Below are positions 15,621-22,429 of a stretch of 22,429 bases of DNA, piece after piece. Each line of letters begins with the position of its first letter. Within the stretch, counting starts at the first letter, position 1. This DNA is from CAYTTA01 sp964440655 (GTDB lineage Bacteria > Bacteroidota > Rhodothermia > Balneolales > Balneolaceae). Position numbers and translations under genes: made by a program. The notes under the pieces were generated by a model, which saw nothing but the letters and a program-made list of their open reading frames with translations, was not told the DNA's origin and did no database searches. The stretch spans positions 1 to 22,429 of the forward strand of contig CAYTTA010000042.1 of the NCBI GenBank assembly GCA_964440655.1. Direction: 5' to 3'.

Positions 15621-18083
15621 ATGGTTACAGCATTCTTCCTGATCCTGTCGGCTCTTCTCTTAACCGACACCCCCACCTTCTCTTCAGAAGCTTCGGGCAA
15701 CCGGAACGCCTCCGAGCGCCCGTCGGCCCTTGCAGTCCATTCCGGTCCCTCCCGGCAGGAGGAGGCCCTGATCCGCGGGCGCGTACAGGACCAGCAGGGG
15801 AGCCCGGTTCCAAGCGCCACGATTGCCCTTTACGACTCCACCGGAATGGTCCTGATCACAGGGACCGCAAGCGGACCGGAGGGAGAGTTCACCCTCCGCA
15901 CCGCACCCGGCTCCTGGATGTTGCAGATCTCCTTTGTCTCTCACAGCCCCTACAGGACCGGCCTTGAACTGGCTCCGGGAGAGGAACATGACCTTGGAAC
16001 CGTTACGCTTCCTGAGGTCTCCACACAGCTGGATGAGGTGGTAGTGGAGGGGGAGCGCTCCATGCTCCAGATGAATTTCGACAGCCGCGTCTTCACCGTC
16101 GGTGAGGATATCACGAGCATGGGTGGCAATGCGCTCGATGTCCTGGACCGGGTTCCTTCCGTCGCTACCGACTTTGAAGGAAATATCAGCCTGAGAGGCA
16201 GTGAAGGGGTTCAGATCCTGATCAACGGCCGCCCTTCCAGTCTGGTTCGAGGAGGGGGCGAGAGCCTGCGGAGCATTCCGGCAGAGCTGATCGAGAGGGT
16301 GGAGGTGATCACAAATCCTTCCGCCCGCTACCCCGCTCAGGGATCGGGCGGCATTATCAACATCATACTGAAAGAGAATGTGCGGCTCGGGTTCAACGGA
16401 TCCGTTGCGGCCAACACCGGCATCCCCCAGGATCACGGCATTACCGGCCTCTTCAATTGGCAGGAGGGAAGCATAAACTGGTTCATGCAGCTGGACAGCG
16501 AGTATGAAAGCCGGCCAGGCGGTGGAGACCTGTTCCAGCGATTCTCCTCCCCCGACACCTCCTACATCTACCGGGAGCAGGTCCGTGCGGACGACAGCGA
16601 ACTGGAGGGGAGGATGCGTGGTGGCGCCGAGATCTGGCTTCCGGCAGATCAGCATCTGAGAGCTACCCTCGGTGTTCAACTGGAGGGCGGTGAGAACCGG
16701 TCGAACGGCGATTACACCGACTATCGGACTGAAAGCTGCCCCCGGATGGCGTGCCTGCCATCGGACAATCTGGAAGTCGCGCGACTTACCGACCGGAAGG
16801 AGTGGCAGGAGGAGCGGGAGAGCGAACAGGAATACCGGCTGGAGTATGAAAACCGCTTCGGACCGGACCATCGCCTGACGGTCGATCTCGATTACGAGCG
16901 GGGAGGAGAGTGGGAGGAGGCGCTGCTGAGGGAGAGTCTGCCAGGAAGTCCGGCGGGGATGAGCAGCCGGCAGAGCGATGAAGAGGAGAGATATCGCGAT
17001 CTCAGGATCCAGGCGGATTATCAGCGTCCCATCGGTCCGGGTGGCCGTCTGGAAGCGGGTTTGCGTTCCAACTTTGACCGGATCGATAATGAGTATCAGC
17101 AGGAGGAACTCAGGGAGGGAGTCTGGGTGACACTGCCGGCACTCGAGGACAATTTCCGACATGATGAGATCATCCATGCCCTCTATGCCATCTGGTCGGG
17201 GCAGACGAATCCCTTCTCCTGGCAGATCGGGCTCAGGGCCGAGCGGACCAGCATTCGCAGCCGGCTCGATCTCACCGATCATCAGACAAGCGTGGAGTAT
17301 CTCCATCTGTTTCCGGCTCTTTTTCTCACCTGGCAGCTCAATGAGGGCAACTCCCTCCAGGCCAGTTACAGCCGGCGTGTGCAGCGTCCCTGGGCCCGGA
17401 TGCTTCTTCCCTTCCCCGCCAGTACCGATTCCCGCTCCTACTCCAGAGGAAATCCGCAGCTCCGCCCTGAATTTTCCAATTCGTTCGATACAGGCTGGAT
17501 GCGCTACTGGGAGACAGGGTCGGTACTGGCCAGTCTCTACTACCGATACCGGACCGGAGTGTTCGAGCAGATCACCGGACAGGAGAACGACGCGCAGGGC
17601 AACCTGGTGACCGTCCGTTTTCCCATCAATCTGTCGACAGAGCAGGCGTGGGGGCTGGAGCTTACCGGCGAGCAGGAGATCACCCGGCAGCTGCAGCTCT
17701 CGGCAGGCATCAATCTCTTCCGTTCACGCTCCAGGGGAAACCATGAGGGGCAGGAGCTCTTCAGCCAGTCGGATCTCTTCCAGGGGAGAATGCAGATAAG
17801 GTGGCGATTTCTCCGGGGCTGGAACTTCCACTCCTCTCTCCGCTATCTGGGACCACGGGAATCGGTTCAAGGTCGGCGGCCGGCCCGCTCGTTTATCGAT
17901 CTGGGGCTCTCGAGGGAGCTGATCCCGCGAACGCTGATCCTTTCACTCAGCGTCCGGGACCTGCTTGATTCCCGCCGGCAGGAGATGGTTGTGGAGGATG
18001 AGTTCTTCTTTTCGGAGAGGATGTTTCATGGAACCACCCGGTCGGTCCGCCTCACATTGCGGTATCAGTTCGGCGGAGAATAG
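15621..18083 (+). CDS. TonB-dependent receptor, outer-membrane beta-barrel, 820 aa
   Basis: This is an outer-membrane active transporter. After a signal peptide (MVTAFFLILSALLLTDTP) comes a carboxypeptidase-regulatory-like domain at about 50-120 (IRGRVQDQQGSPVPSATIAL, then GEFTLRTAPGSWMLQISFVS). The plug is at about 135-255 (LDEVVVEGERSMLQMNFDSR, SMGGNALDVLDRVPSV, INGRPSSL, IERVEVITNPSARYPAQGSG). The barrel ends RSVRLTLRYQFGGE. The plug and barrel look like the group related to peptide and OMP_b-brl-type receptors, and there is no SusD partner next to it. There is no N-terminal STN signalling domain, so it is not an obvious FecA-type partner of the nearby sigma factor. The only two cysteines in the middle (373 and 378, CPRMAC) are close enough for a disulfide in an external loop. 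The substrate is unknown. Confidence 0.93.
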   Translation: MVTAFFLILSALLLTDTPTFSSEASGNRNASERPSALAVHSGPSRQEEALIRGRVQDQQGSPVPSATIALYDSTGMVLITGTASGPEGEFTLRTAPGSWMLQISFVSHSPYRTGLELAPGEEHDLGTVTLPEVSTQLDEVVVEGERSMLQMNFDSRVFTVGEDITSMGGNALDVLDRVPSVATDFEGNISLRGSEGVQILINGRPSSLVRGGGESLRSIPAELIERVEVITNPSARYPAQGSGGIINIILKENVRLGFNGSVAANTGIPQDHGITGLFNWQEGSINWFMQLDSEYESRPGGGDLFQRFSSPDTSYIYREQVRADDSELEGRMRGGAEIWLPADQHLRATLGVQLEGGENRSNGDYTDYRTESCPRMACLPSDNLEVARLTDRKEWQEERESEQEYRLEYENRFGPDHRLTVDLDYERGGEWEEALLRESLPGSPAGMSSRQSDEEERYRDLRIQADYQRPIGPGGRLEAGLRSNFDRIDNEYQQEELREGVWVTLPALEDNFRHDEIIHALYAIWSGQTNPFSWQIGLRAERTSIRSRLDLTDHQTSVEYLHLFPALFLTWQLNEGNSLQASYSRRVQRPWARMLLPFPASTDSRSYSRGNPQLRPEFSNSFDTGWMRYWETGSVLASLYYRYRTGVFEQITGQENDAQGNLVTVRFPINLSTEQAWGLELTGEQEITRQLQLSAGINLFRSRSRGNHEGQELFSQSDLFQGRMQIRWRFLRGWNFHSSLRYLGPRESVQGRRPARSFIDLGLSRELIPRTLILSLSVRDLLDSRRQEMVVEDEFFFSERMFHGTTRSVRLTLRYQFGGE

Positions 18084-18099
18084 CGGAGAGTGTCGGCGG

Positions 18100-18119
18100 A
18101 GAGTGACCGGTGTCACTCT
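18100..18119. terminator. Perfect 8-bp hairpin between convergent genes, possible bidirectional terminator
   Basis: AGAGTGAC-CGGT-GTCACTCT lies at the meeting point of the TonB-dependent receptor gene and the ZIP gene, overlapping the ZIP stop codon. There is no T-run on either strand, so this may be a 3'-end barrier rather than a classical terminator. Confidence 0.4.
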
Positions 18120-18939
18120 ACCCGAGCATGACATCCAGAATCATCATCACACAGAAACCGAAGATGGTTCCCATCGTGGCGATATCGGTATTCCCGTGCT
18201 GCTGGGACTCGGGGATCAGCTCTTCAATCACCACATAGAGCATGGCACCGGCTGCAAACCCGAGGGCATAGGGAAGTATCGGCTGAACAAGAATGACCGC
18301 CACCGCACCGATCACGGCAGATACCGGCTCCACAAGTCCGGAAACCTGTCCGTAGAAAAAGCTTTTCCGGATGGAGACCCCTTCCCGCCTCAGCGGAAGG
18401 GAGACCGCCATTCCTTCCGGAAAATTCTGGATACCGATACCGAGTGCCAGCGCCACCGCTCCCATGACGGTGGCCGTTCCGGTGGGATCGATCCCTGTGG
18501 CAGCCGCACCGAAGAGTACACCCACGGCCAGTCCTTCAGGAATGTTGTGCAGGGTGATTGCCAGGACAAGAAGCGTGATCCGGCGAAAGCGGGTCTCCAT
18601 CCCCTCGGCCTCGGATCGGGGAAGCCCCATGTGCAGATGGGGGATGTAGGCATCGCACAACCTCAGAAAGAGTGCCCCGGTGATCAGCCCGACCACCGCA
18701 GGCAGCCATTCGATTCCCCCCATCCGGGAGGTCATATCCATCGACGGAATCAGAAGGGACCAGACGCTTGCCGCAATCATCACCCCGGCGGCAAAACCCA
18801 GCATGGTATCGAGCAGGGTCCTGCTCACCGAACGGGTCATGAAGACGGCCGCAGCACCCAGGGTTGTGGAGGCCCAGCCGAAAAGTCCGCCCAGCAAGGC
18901 CTGCCAGACCGGGCCGAGTTCCAAAAACCAGTTTGGCAT
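18118..18939 (-). CDS. ZIP-family metal transporter, GufA-type, 273 aa
   Basis: ZIP proteins carry zinc or other divalent metals into the cytoplasm. Eight hydrophobic segments can be traced. The metal-site helices are intact: TLHNIPEGLAVGVLFG (TM4) and GIGIQNFPEGMAVSLPLR (TM5), plus YVVIEELIPESQQHG. The TM5 pattern Q-N-x-P-E-G is characteristic of the GufA branch. The variable loop contains HLHMGLPRSEAEGM rather than a long His tract. AAGAGA lies just before the ATG. It is convergent with the TonB-dependent receptor gene and divergent from gcvP. I see no Zur-like operator. Confidence 0.93.
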   Translation of the reverse strand: MPNWFLELGPVWQALLGGLFGWASTTLGAAAVFMTRSVSRTLLDTMLGFAAGVMIAASVWSLLIPSMDMTSRMGGIEWLPAVVGLITGALFLRLCDAYIPHLHMGLPRSEAEGMETRFRRITLLVLAITLHNIPEGLAVGVLFGAAATGIDPTGTATVMGAVALALGIGIQNFPEGMAVSLPLRREGVSIRKSFFYGQVSGLVEPVSAVIGAVAVILVQPILPYALGFAAGAMLYVVIEELIPESQQHGNTDIATMGTIFGFCVMMILDVMLG

Positions 18940-19100
18940 TTCTCTTAACTACGTTTCCGACATTGTTCTGACTGACCCGGACAGATGTCCGAAATATTTC
19001 CGAATAACCGAGAACAATCTAATCACAAAATATTTTTAGTCAAAGCTAAATTTTTCCGGCATCCAAGGAAATGATCGGCCCTGCCGCTTTAACCGGTGAG

Positions 19101-19128
19101 TTTGCAGGGTAATTATTCTATCTTTTTG
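19101..19128 (+). promoter_or_regulatory. Possible Bacteroidota-style promoter of gcvP
   Basis: TTTG (19101-19104) and TATCTTTTTG (19119-19128) resemble the -33 TTTG and -7 TAnnTTTG elements known in Bacteroidota, though the spacing is a few bases short. A start near 19135 would leave a leader of about 30 nt before ATG 19168. I see no glycine riboswitch in this leader. Confidence 0.3.
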
Positions 19129-19167
19129 GAAAACCGTCACTTGAACCGCACTTCTCACCTCGCACAG

Positions 19168-22059
19168 ATGATAGATTTCACCCAGGATTCGTTTGCCCGC
19201 CGCCACATCGGTCCGGATGATGAGCAGGTCCGGGAAATGCTGGAGGCCATCGGCCTCACCGGCCTCGATCAGCTCACAGATCAGACCCTTCCGGAAGGGA
19301 TCCGCCTTGACCGGCCTTTGGGACTGCCCGATCCCCTGAGCGAAGAACAGTACCTGCGGCAGCTGGAACAGACCCTCTCCAGGAACCGGATTTACCGCTC
19401 CTTTATCGGTACCGGGTTCTATGATACGGTGACCCCGAAGGTGATCCTGCGAAATGTGCTGGAGAACCCGGGCTGGTACACCGCCTACACCCCCTATCAG
19501 GCGGAGATCTCTCAGGGCAGGCTTGAAGCTCTTCTCAATTTTCAGACAATGATCAGCTCCCTTACCGGAATGGAGATCGTCAACGCCTCATTGCTCGATG
19601 AAAGCACTGCGGCAGCAGAGGCGATGCTGATGCTCTGGCATCTGCAACGGAGGGGAAGCCGGTCGAAGTCGTCCCGGTTCTATGCCTCCGACCGGTGCCA
19701 TCCGCAGACTCTGGCCCTACTTGCAGGACGGGCGGAACCGCTGGGGATCGAGCTGGTGACGGGTTCTCCGGAGGATCTCGATCCGCAAGATCCGGAACTG
19801 TTCGGCATCCTGCTCCAGTATCCGGCCACGGACGGATCACTGCAGGATCCCGCCGGGTTGATCGGCCGGGCACATGATGCGGATCTGCTCGTGGCTGTGG
19901 CAACCGATCTGCTCGGACTGACCCTGCTGCGGCCGCCCGGAGAGATGGGTGCGGATGTCGTGGTGGGATCCTCTCAGCGTTTCGGGGTACCGATGGGTTT
20001 CGGAGGACCTCACGCCGCCTGGCTGGCAACCCGCCAGGAGTTCCAGCGCCAGATCCCCGGCCGGATCATCGGAGTAACCCGCGACCAGGAGGGACTGCCC
20101 GCCTGCCGGATGGCGCTCCAGACTCGTGAACAGCATATCCGCCGCGAACGGGCGACATCCAACATCTGCACCGCACAAGTCCTTCCGGCGGTGATGGCCG
20201 GTTTCTATGCGGTCTGGCACGGACCCGAAGGACTTCGCCGGATCGCCCTGAGGGTCCACGGCCTGGCACGGCTTGCAGACAAAGGGGTGCGGCAACTCGG
20301 CTTTCTCCCCGAACACCCTACCTATTTCGATACGCTTTCCATTCCGGTGGAGGCGGTACTTGTAGATCGGATCAGGGAGGAAGCCCTGAAACGGGAGGTT
20401 AATCTGCGATACGAAGAGGAGCGGGTTCTCCTCTCTTTTGATGAAGCCAAGGGGATGGAGGATGTCACCCTGATACTCGATCTGTTTGCCGCCGCCTCCG
20501 GGAGGGAGAACCGTTTCCGGCCCGAAAAGGAGAGTTCCGGGGTGAAACCGGGTCTCCCCTCCTCCCTGATGCGGACCACCCCTTTCATGGAGCACCCGGT
20601 CTTTCACTCCCACCGCTCCGAACATGAGATGCTGCGCTATCTCAAGCGGCTGGAAAACCGGGACCTGAGTCTGACCCACTCGATGATTCCGCTCGGTTCC
20701 TGCACCATGAAACTCAATCCCACCACCGCGATGATCCCCATCACCTGGGCTACCGCAGCCTCTCTCCATCCGTTTGCTCCGGCCGATCAGACGGAAGGGT
20801 ACCGGATCATGATCGGGGAGCTGGAGGAGTGGCTGGCCAGGATTACCGGTTTCAAGGCAGTCTCCCTGCAGCCCAATTCGGGTGCCCAGGGGGAATTCAC
20901 CGGTCTGATGATCATCCGCGCCCGGCATCGTGACCGCGGAGAAGCGCACCGGAATGTCTGCATCATCCCCTCTTCCGCCCATGGCACCAATCCGGCCAGT
21001 GCCGTTCTTGCAGGGCTGGAAGTGGTGGTGACCCGCTGTGATGAAAACGGAAACATCGATCCGGAAGATCTCCGCCTCCAGGTGGAGCGGTACAGCGACC
21101 GTCTGGCCGCCCTGATGGTCACCTATCCTTCCACCCACGGGGTCTTTGAAGAGCAGATCCGCGAGATCTGCGGCCTGATCCATCAGCACGGGGGCCTGGT
21201 CTATATGGATGGTGCCAACATGAACGCACAGATGGGACTCACCTCTCCCGCCCGGATCGGAGCCGATGTCTGTCATCTCAACCTGCACAAAACCTTCTGC
21301 ATACCGCATGGAGGCGGCGGACCGGGGATGGGCCCTGTTGCGGTCACCGAAGAGCTCTCCCCCTACCTTCCCTCCCACCCTCTGGTCCGGACCGGCGGCG
21401 AGAAAGGGATCGCTCCGGTTTCGGCCGCACCCTGGGGAAGCGCCTCCATTCTTCCCATTCCGCACGCCTTCATCCGGATGATGGGCGATGAAGGTGTGAA
21501 ACGGGCTGCACAGATTGCCATCCTTAATGCCAACTATCTGATGGAGCGGCTCCGCGGCCACTACTCCATCCTCTATACCAGCCGGTCGGGAAGGGTGGCT
21601 CATGAATTTATTCTGGATCTGCGCGAGTTCCGGAAAAGCACCGGAATCGAGGCGGTCGATGTCGCCAAGCGGCTTATGGATTACGGTTTCCACGCCCCCA
21701 CCCTCTCCTTCCCCGTAGCAGGAACGTTGATGATCGAGCCGACCGAAAGCGAGTCGAGGGCGGAGCTTGACCGGTTCTGTGAGGCACTGATCTCCATCCG
21801 GCAGGAGATCCGGGAGATTGAGAACGGAGAGGCAGACCGGGAGAAGAATCTTCTGAAGATGGCTCCACACACCCAGCGTGTACTCCTGGCAGATGTCTGG
21901 GATCGACCCTACTCCCGCGAAAGGGCGGCCTTCCCGCTGCCGGAGCTCCGTCACGACAAATTCTGGCCCACGACAAGTCGTCTGGACGAAGCGTATGGCG
22001 ACAAGAACCTCTTCTGCGTCTGTCCGCCACCCGAAGCGTGGCAGCAACAGGAAAGCTAG
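19168..22059 (+). CDS. gcvP: Glycine dehydrogenase (decarboxylating), P-protein of the glycine cleavage system, 963 aa
   Basis: GcvP decarboxylates glycine and passes the aminomethyl group to the lipoylated H-protein. This is the single-chain form, with both halves present. The N-terminal half starts FARRHIGPDDEQVREML and contains FIGTGFYDTVTPKVILRN. The C-terminal half holds LGSCTMKLNPTTAM, QPNSGAQGEFTGLM, SAHGTNPASA, and the PLP-binding motif HLNLHKTFCIPHGGGGPGMG with Lys708. ATG 19168 (MIDFTQDSFARRHIG) fits the family N-terminus. An upstream in-frame GTG at 19096 would lie before the likely promoter. Partners gcvT and gcvH are not in the window. The stop codon interlocks with that of the convergent next gene (4-bp overlap, CTAG). 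Confidence 0.97.
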   Translation: MIDFTQDSFARRHIGPDDEQVREMLEAIGLTGLDQLTDQTLPEGIRLDRPLGLPDPLSEEQYLRQLEQTLSRNRIYRSFIGTGFYDTVTPKVILRNVLENPGWYTAYTPYQAEISQGRLEALLNFQTMISSLTGMEIVNASLLDESTAAAEAMLMLWHLQRRGSRSKSSRFYASDRCHPQTLALLAGRAEPLGIELVTGSPEDLDPQDPELFGILLQYPATDGSLQDPAGLIGRAHDADLLVAVATDLLGLTLLRPPGEMGADVVVGSSQRFGVPMGFGGPHAAWLATRQEFQRQIPGRIIGVTRDQEGLPACRMALQTREQHIRRERATSNICTAQVLPAVMAGFYAVWHGPEGLRRIALRVHGLARLADKGVRQLGFLPEHPTYFDTLSIPVEAVLVDRIREEALKREVNLRYEEERVLLSFDEAKGMEDVTLILDLFAAASGRENRFRPEKESSGVKPGLPSSLMRTTPFMEHPVFHSHRSEHEMLRYLKRLENRDLSLTHSMIPLGSCTMKLNPTTAMIPITWATAASLHPFAPADQTEGYRIMIGELEEWLARITGFKAVSLQPNSGAQGEFTGLMIIRARHRDRGEAHRNVCIIPSSAHGTNPASAVLAGLEVVVTRCDENGNIDPEDLRLQVERYSDRLAALMVTYPSTHGVFEEQIREICGLIHQHGGLVYMDGANMNAQMGLTSPARIGADVCHLNLHKTFCIPHGGGGPGMGPVAVTEELSPYLPSHPLVRTGGEKGIAPVSAAPWGSASILPIPHAFIRMMGDEGVKRAAQIAILNANYLMERLRGHYSILYTSRSGRVAHEFILDLREFRKSTGIEAVDVAKRLMDYGFHAPTLSFPVAGTLMIEPTESESRAELDRFCEALISIRQEIREIENGEADREKNLLKMAPHTQRVLLADVWDRPYSRERAAFPLPELRHDKFWPTTSRLDEAYGDKNLFCVCPPPEAWQQQES

Positions 22060-22429
22060 GTGTCGTGAGAAGAGGCGGAGAGCCATGAAAAAAGCCGGGC
22101 CGCCTCCTCCCTGTCCAGGTCCTGAATCCGGATCGTTCTTCCCTGGCCCCCGGAAGCCACCGATACCCCGAGATGGGCCAGTCTGCTCCGCCTCTGGAAT
22201 CCGTTCGAACGGCAGGTGATTTGCTGCACCCGGTTTCCCGGAATGATGGTTGTGGTCAGGGCCAGCAGACGTGTCCGGATCCTCAGCCTGCGGGAATCGG
22301 CCGAAGCCTCCGCATCCCGGTGGCGAAGCCACCCCCAGAAGAGGCCCGGAAGGATCATGAGAAAGCTCCAGAAAGAGAGTTCCAGAAACAGGAATCCCCC
22401 GGCTGCCACCGCCGCCACGGCGATAGACG
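22056..22429 (-). CDS. Bacterial PH-domain (YdbS/YdbT-like) membrane protein, C-terminal part (5' end outside window)
   Basis: The frame is open to the right edge, so the start lies outside. The visible 123 or so residues begin with hydrophobic segments (about AVAAGGFLFLELSFWSFLMI then LPGLFWGWLRH). A bPH_2-type domain follows: RIRTRLLALTTTIIPGNRVQ, then QRRSRLAHLGVSVASGGQGR and ending in an A-A-x-L-F-x-W-L helix. The phrase 'IPGNRVQQITCRSNGFQRRSRLAHL' (written here only as landmarks IPGNRVQQI and QRRSRLAHL) matches the usual PH-domain family pattern of IP-x-x-R-I/V-Q and Q-R-x-x-G/R-L-A. Function of the family is unclear; it is often encoded in pairs. It is convergent with gcvP. Confidence 0.75.
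   Translation of the reverse strand, partial: SIAVAAVAAGGFLFLELSFWSFLMILPGLFWGWLRHRDAEASADSRRLRIRTRLLALTTTIIPGNRVQQITCRSNGFQRRSRLAHLGVSVASGGQGRTIRIQDLDREEAARLFSWLSASSHDT

Noticed and set aside
15684..17306. Long open frame on the minus strand opposite the TonB-dependent receptor gene
   Set aside because: The plus-strand gene has signal peptide, plug and barrel motifs; the opposite frame has none and arises from codon bias.
8428..18083. FecI-FecR-FecA-type iron signalling set (sigma, anti-sigma, TonB-dependent receptor)
   Set aside because: The receptor lacks the N-terminal STN domain, is separated from the set by a NagZ-type gene and terminator, and the anti-sigma-like protein has TPRs rather than a FecR domain.
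18940..19167. Glycine riboswitch upstream of gcvP
   Set aside because: I could not find the conserved core or a tandem aptamer layout, and the spacer (228 bp) is mostly AT-rich promoter-like sequence.
19837..22332. Long open frame on the minus strand opposite gcvP (about 830 codons)
   Set aside because: It is the complement of a clearly coding, codon-biased gene. Its translation is low-complexity and His/Gly/Asp-rich with no recognisable domain.

Overview
The window is about 22.4 kb of dense bacterial DNA, moderately GC-rich, with no rRNA, tRNA, insertion sequence or CRISPR array that I can see. It looks like a chromosome segment from the Bacteroidota/Rhodothermota/Balneolota side of the tree. 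The clues are a long (about 400 aa) Bacteroidota-type alanine dehydrogenase, a single-chain GcvP, a TonB-dependent receptor with an N-terminal carboxypeptidase-regulatory-like domain, a FecI-like small sigma factor, and GroEL with a GGM-rich tail. A halophilic Balneola-like organism is my best guess, made from protein style only and not from a search.

Left part (1-8272) is mostly housekeeping. It holds the 3' end of lgt, an AlkA/HhH-GPD-like DNA glycosylase homologue, groEL and groES (minus strand, with a clear terminator), ksgA (minus), and divergently the alanine dehydrogenase gene followed by a small multi-spanning membrane protein. A terminator then lies between that protein and convergent acs (acetyl-CoA synthetase, minus).

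Middle part (8428-13967) is the unusual region. An ECF-type sigma factor (minus) is followed, divergently, by two tiny lipoprotein genes. Their mature sequences are identical but their signal peptides differ. Next is a hairpin-rich spacer, then a 1069-residue TPR-CHAT caspase-like protease with a predicted N-terminal export signal and C-terminal membrane anchor. A convergent gene overlaps its 3' end and encodes a one-span membrane protein with a cytoplasmic N-terminal segment and a C-terminal TPR domain, shaped like an anti-sigma factor. The 10-mer GTCTGTAACA occurs upstream of the lipoprotein genes and twice upstream of the anti-sigma-like gene. Two of the three copies share 12 bp and also share TCTTT at an identical 17-nt spacing, which looks like a sigma-specific -35/-10 pair. 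I propose that these five genes form one envelope signalling or regulated-proteolysis circuit: sigma, membrane anti-sigma with TPR sensor, anchored TPR-CHAT protease, and twin lipoproteins as ligand or substrate. This is an inference from layout, motifs and predicted topology.

Right part (14318-22429) holds a lipoprotein NagZ-type beta-N-acetylhexosaminidase, a TonB-dependent receptor, a convergent GufA-type ZIP metal transporter, glycine decarboxylase GcvP, and the C-terminal part of a bacterial PH-domain membrane protein whose stop codon interlocks with that of gcvP.
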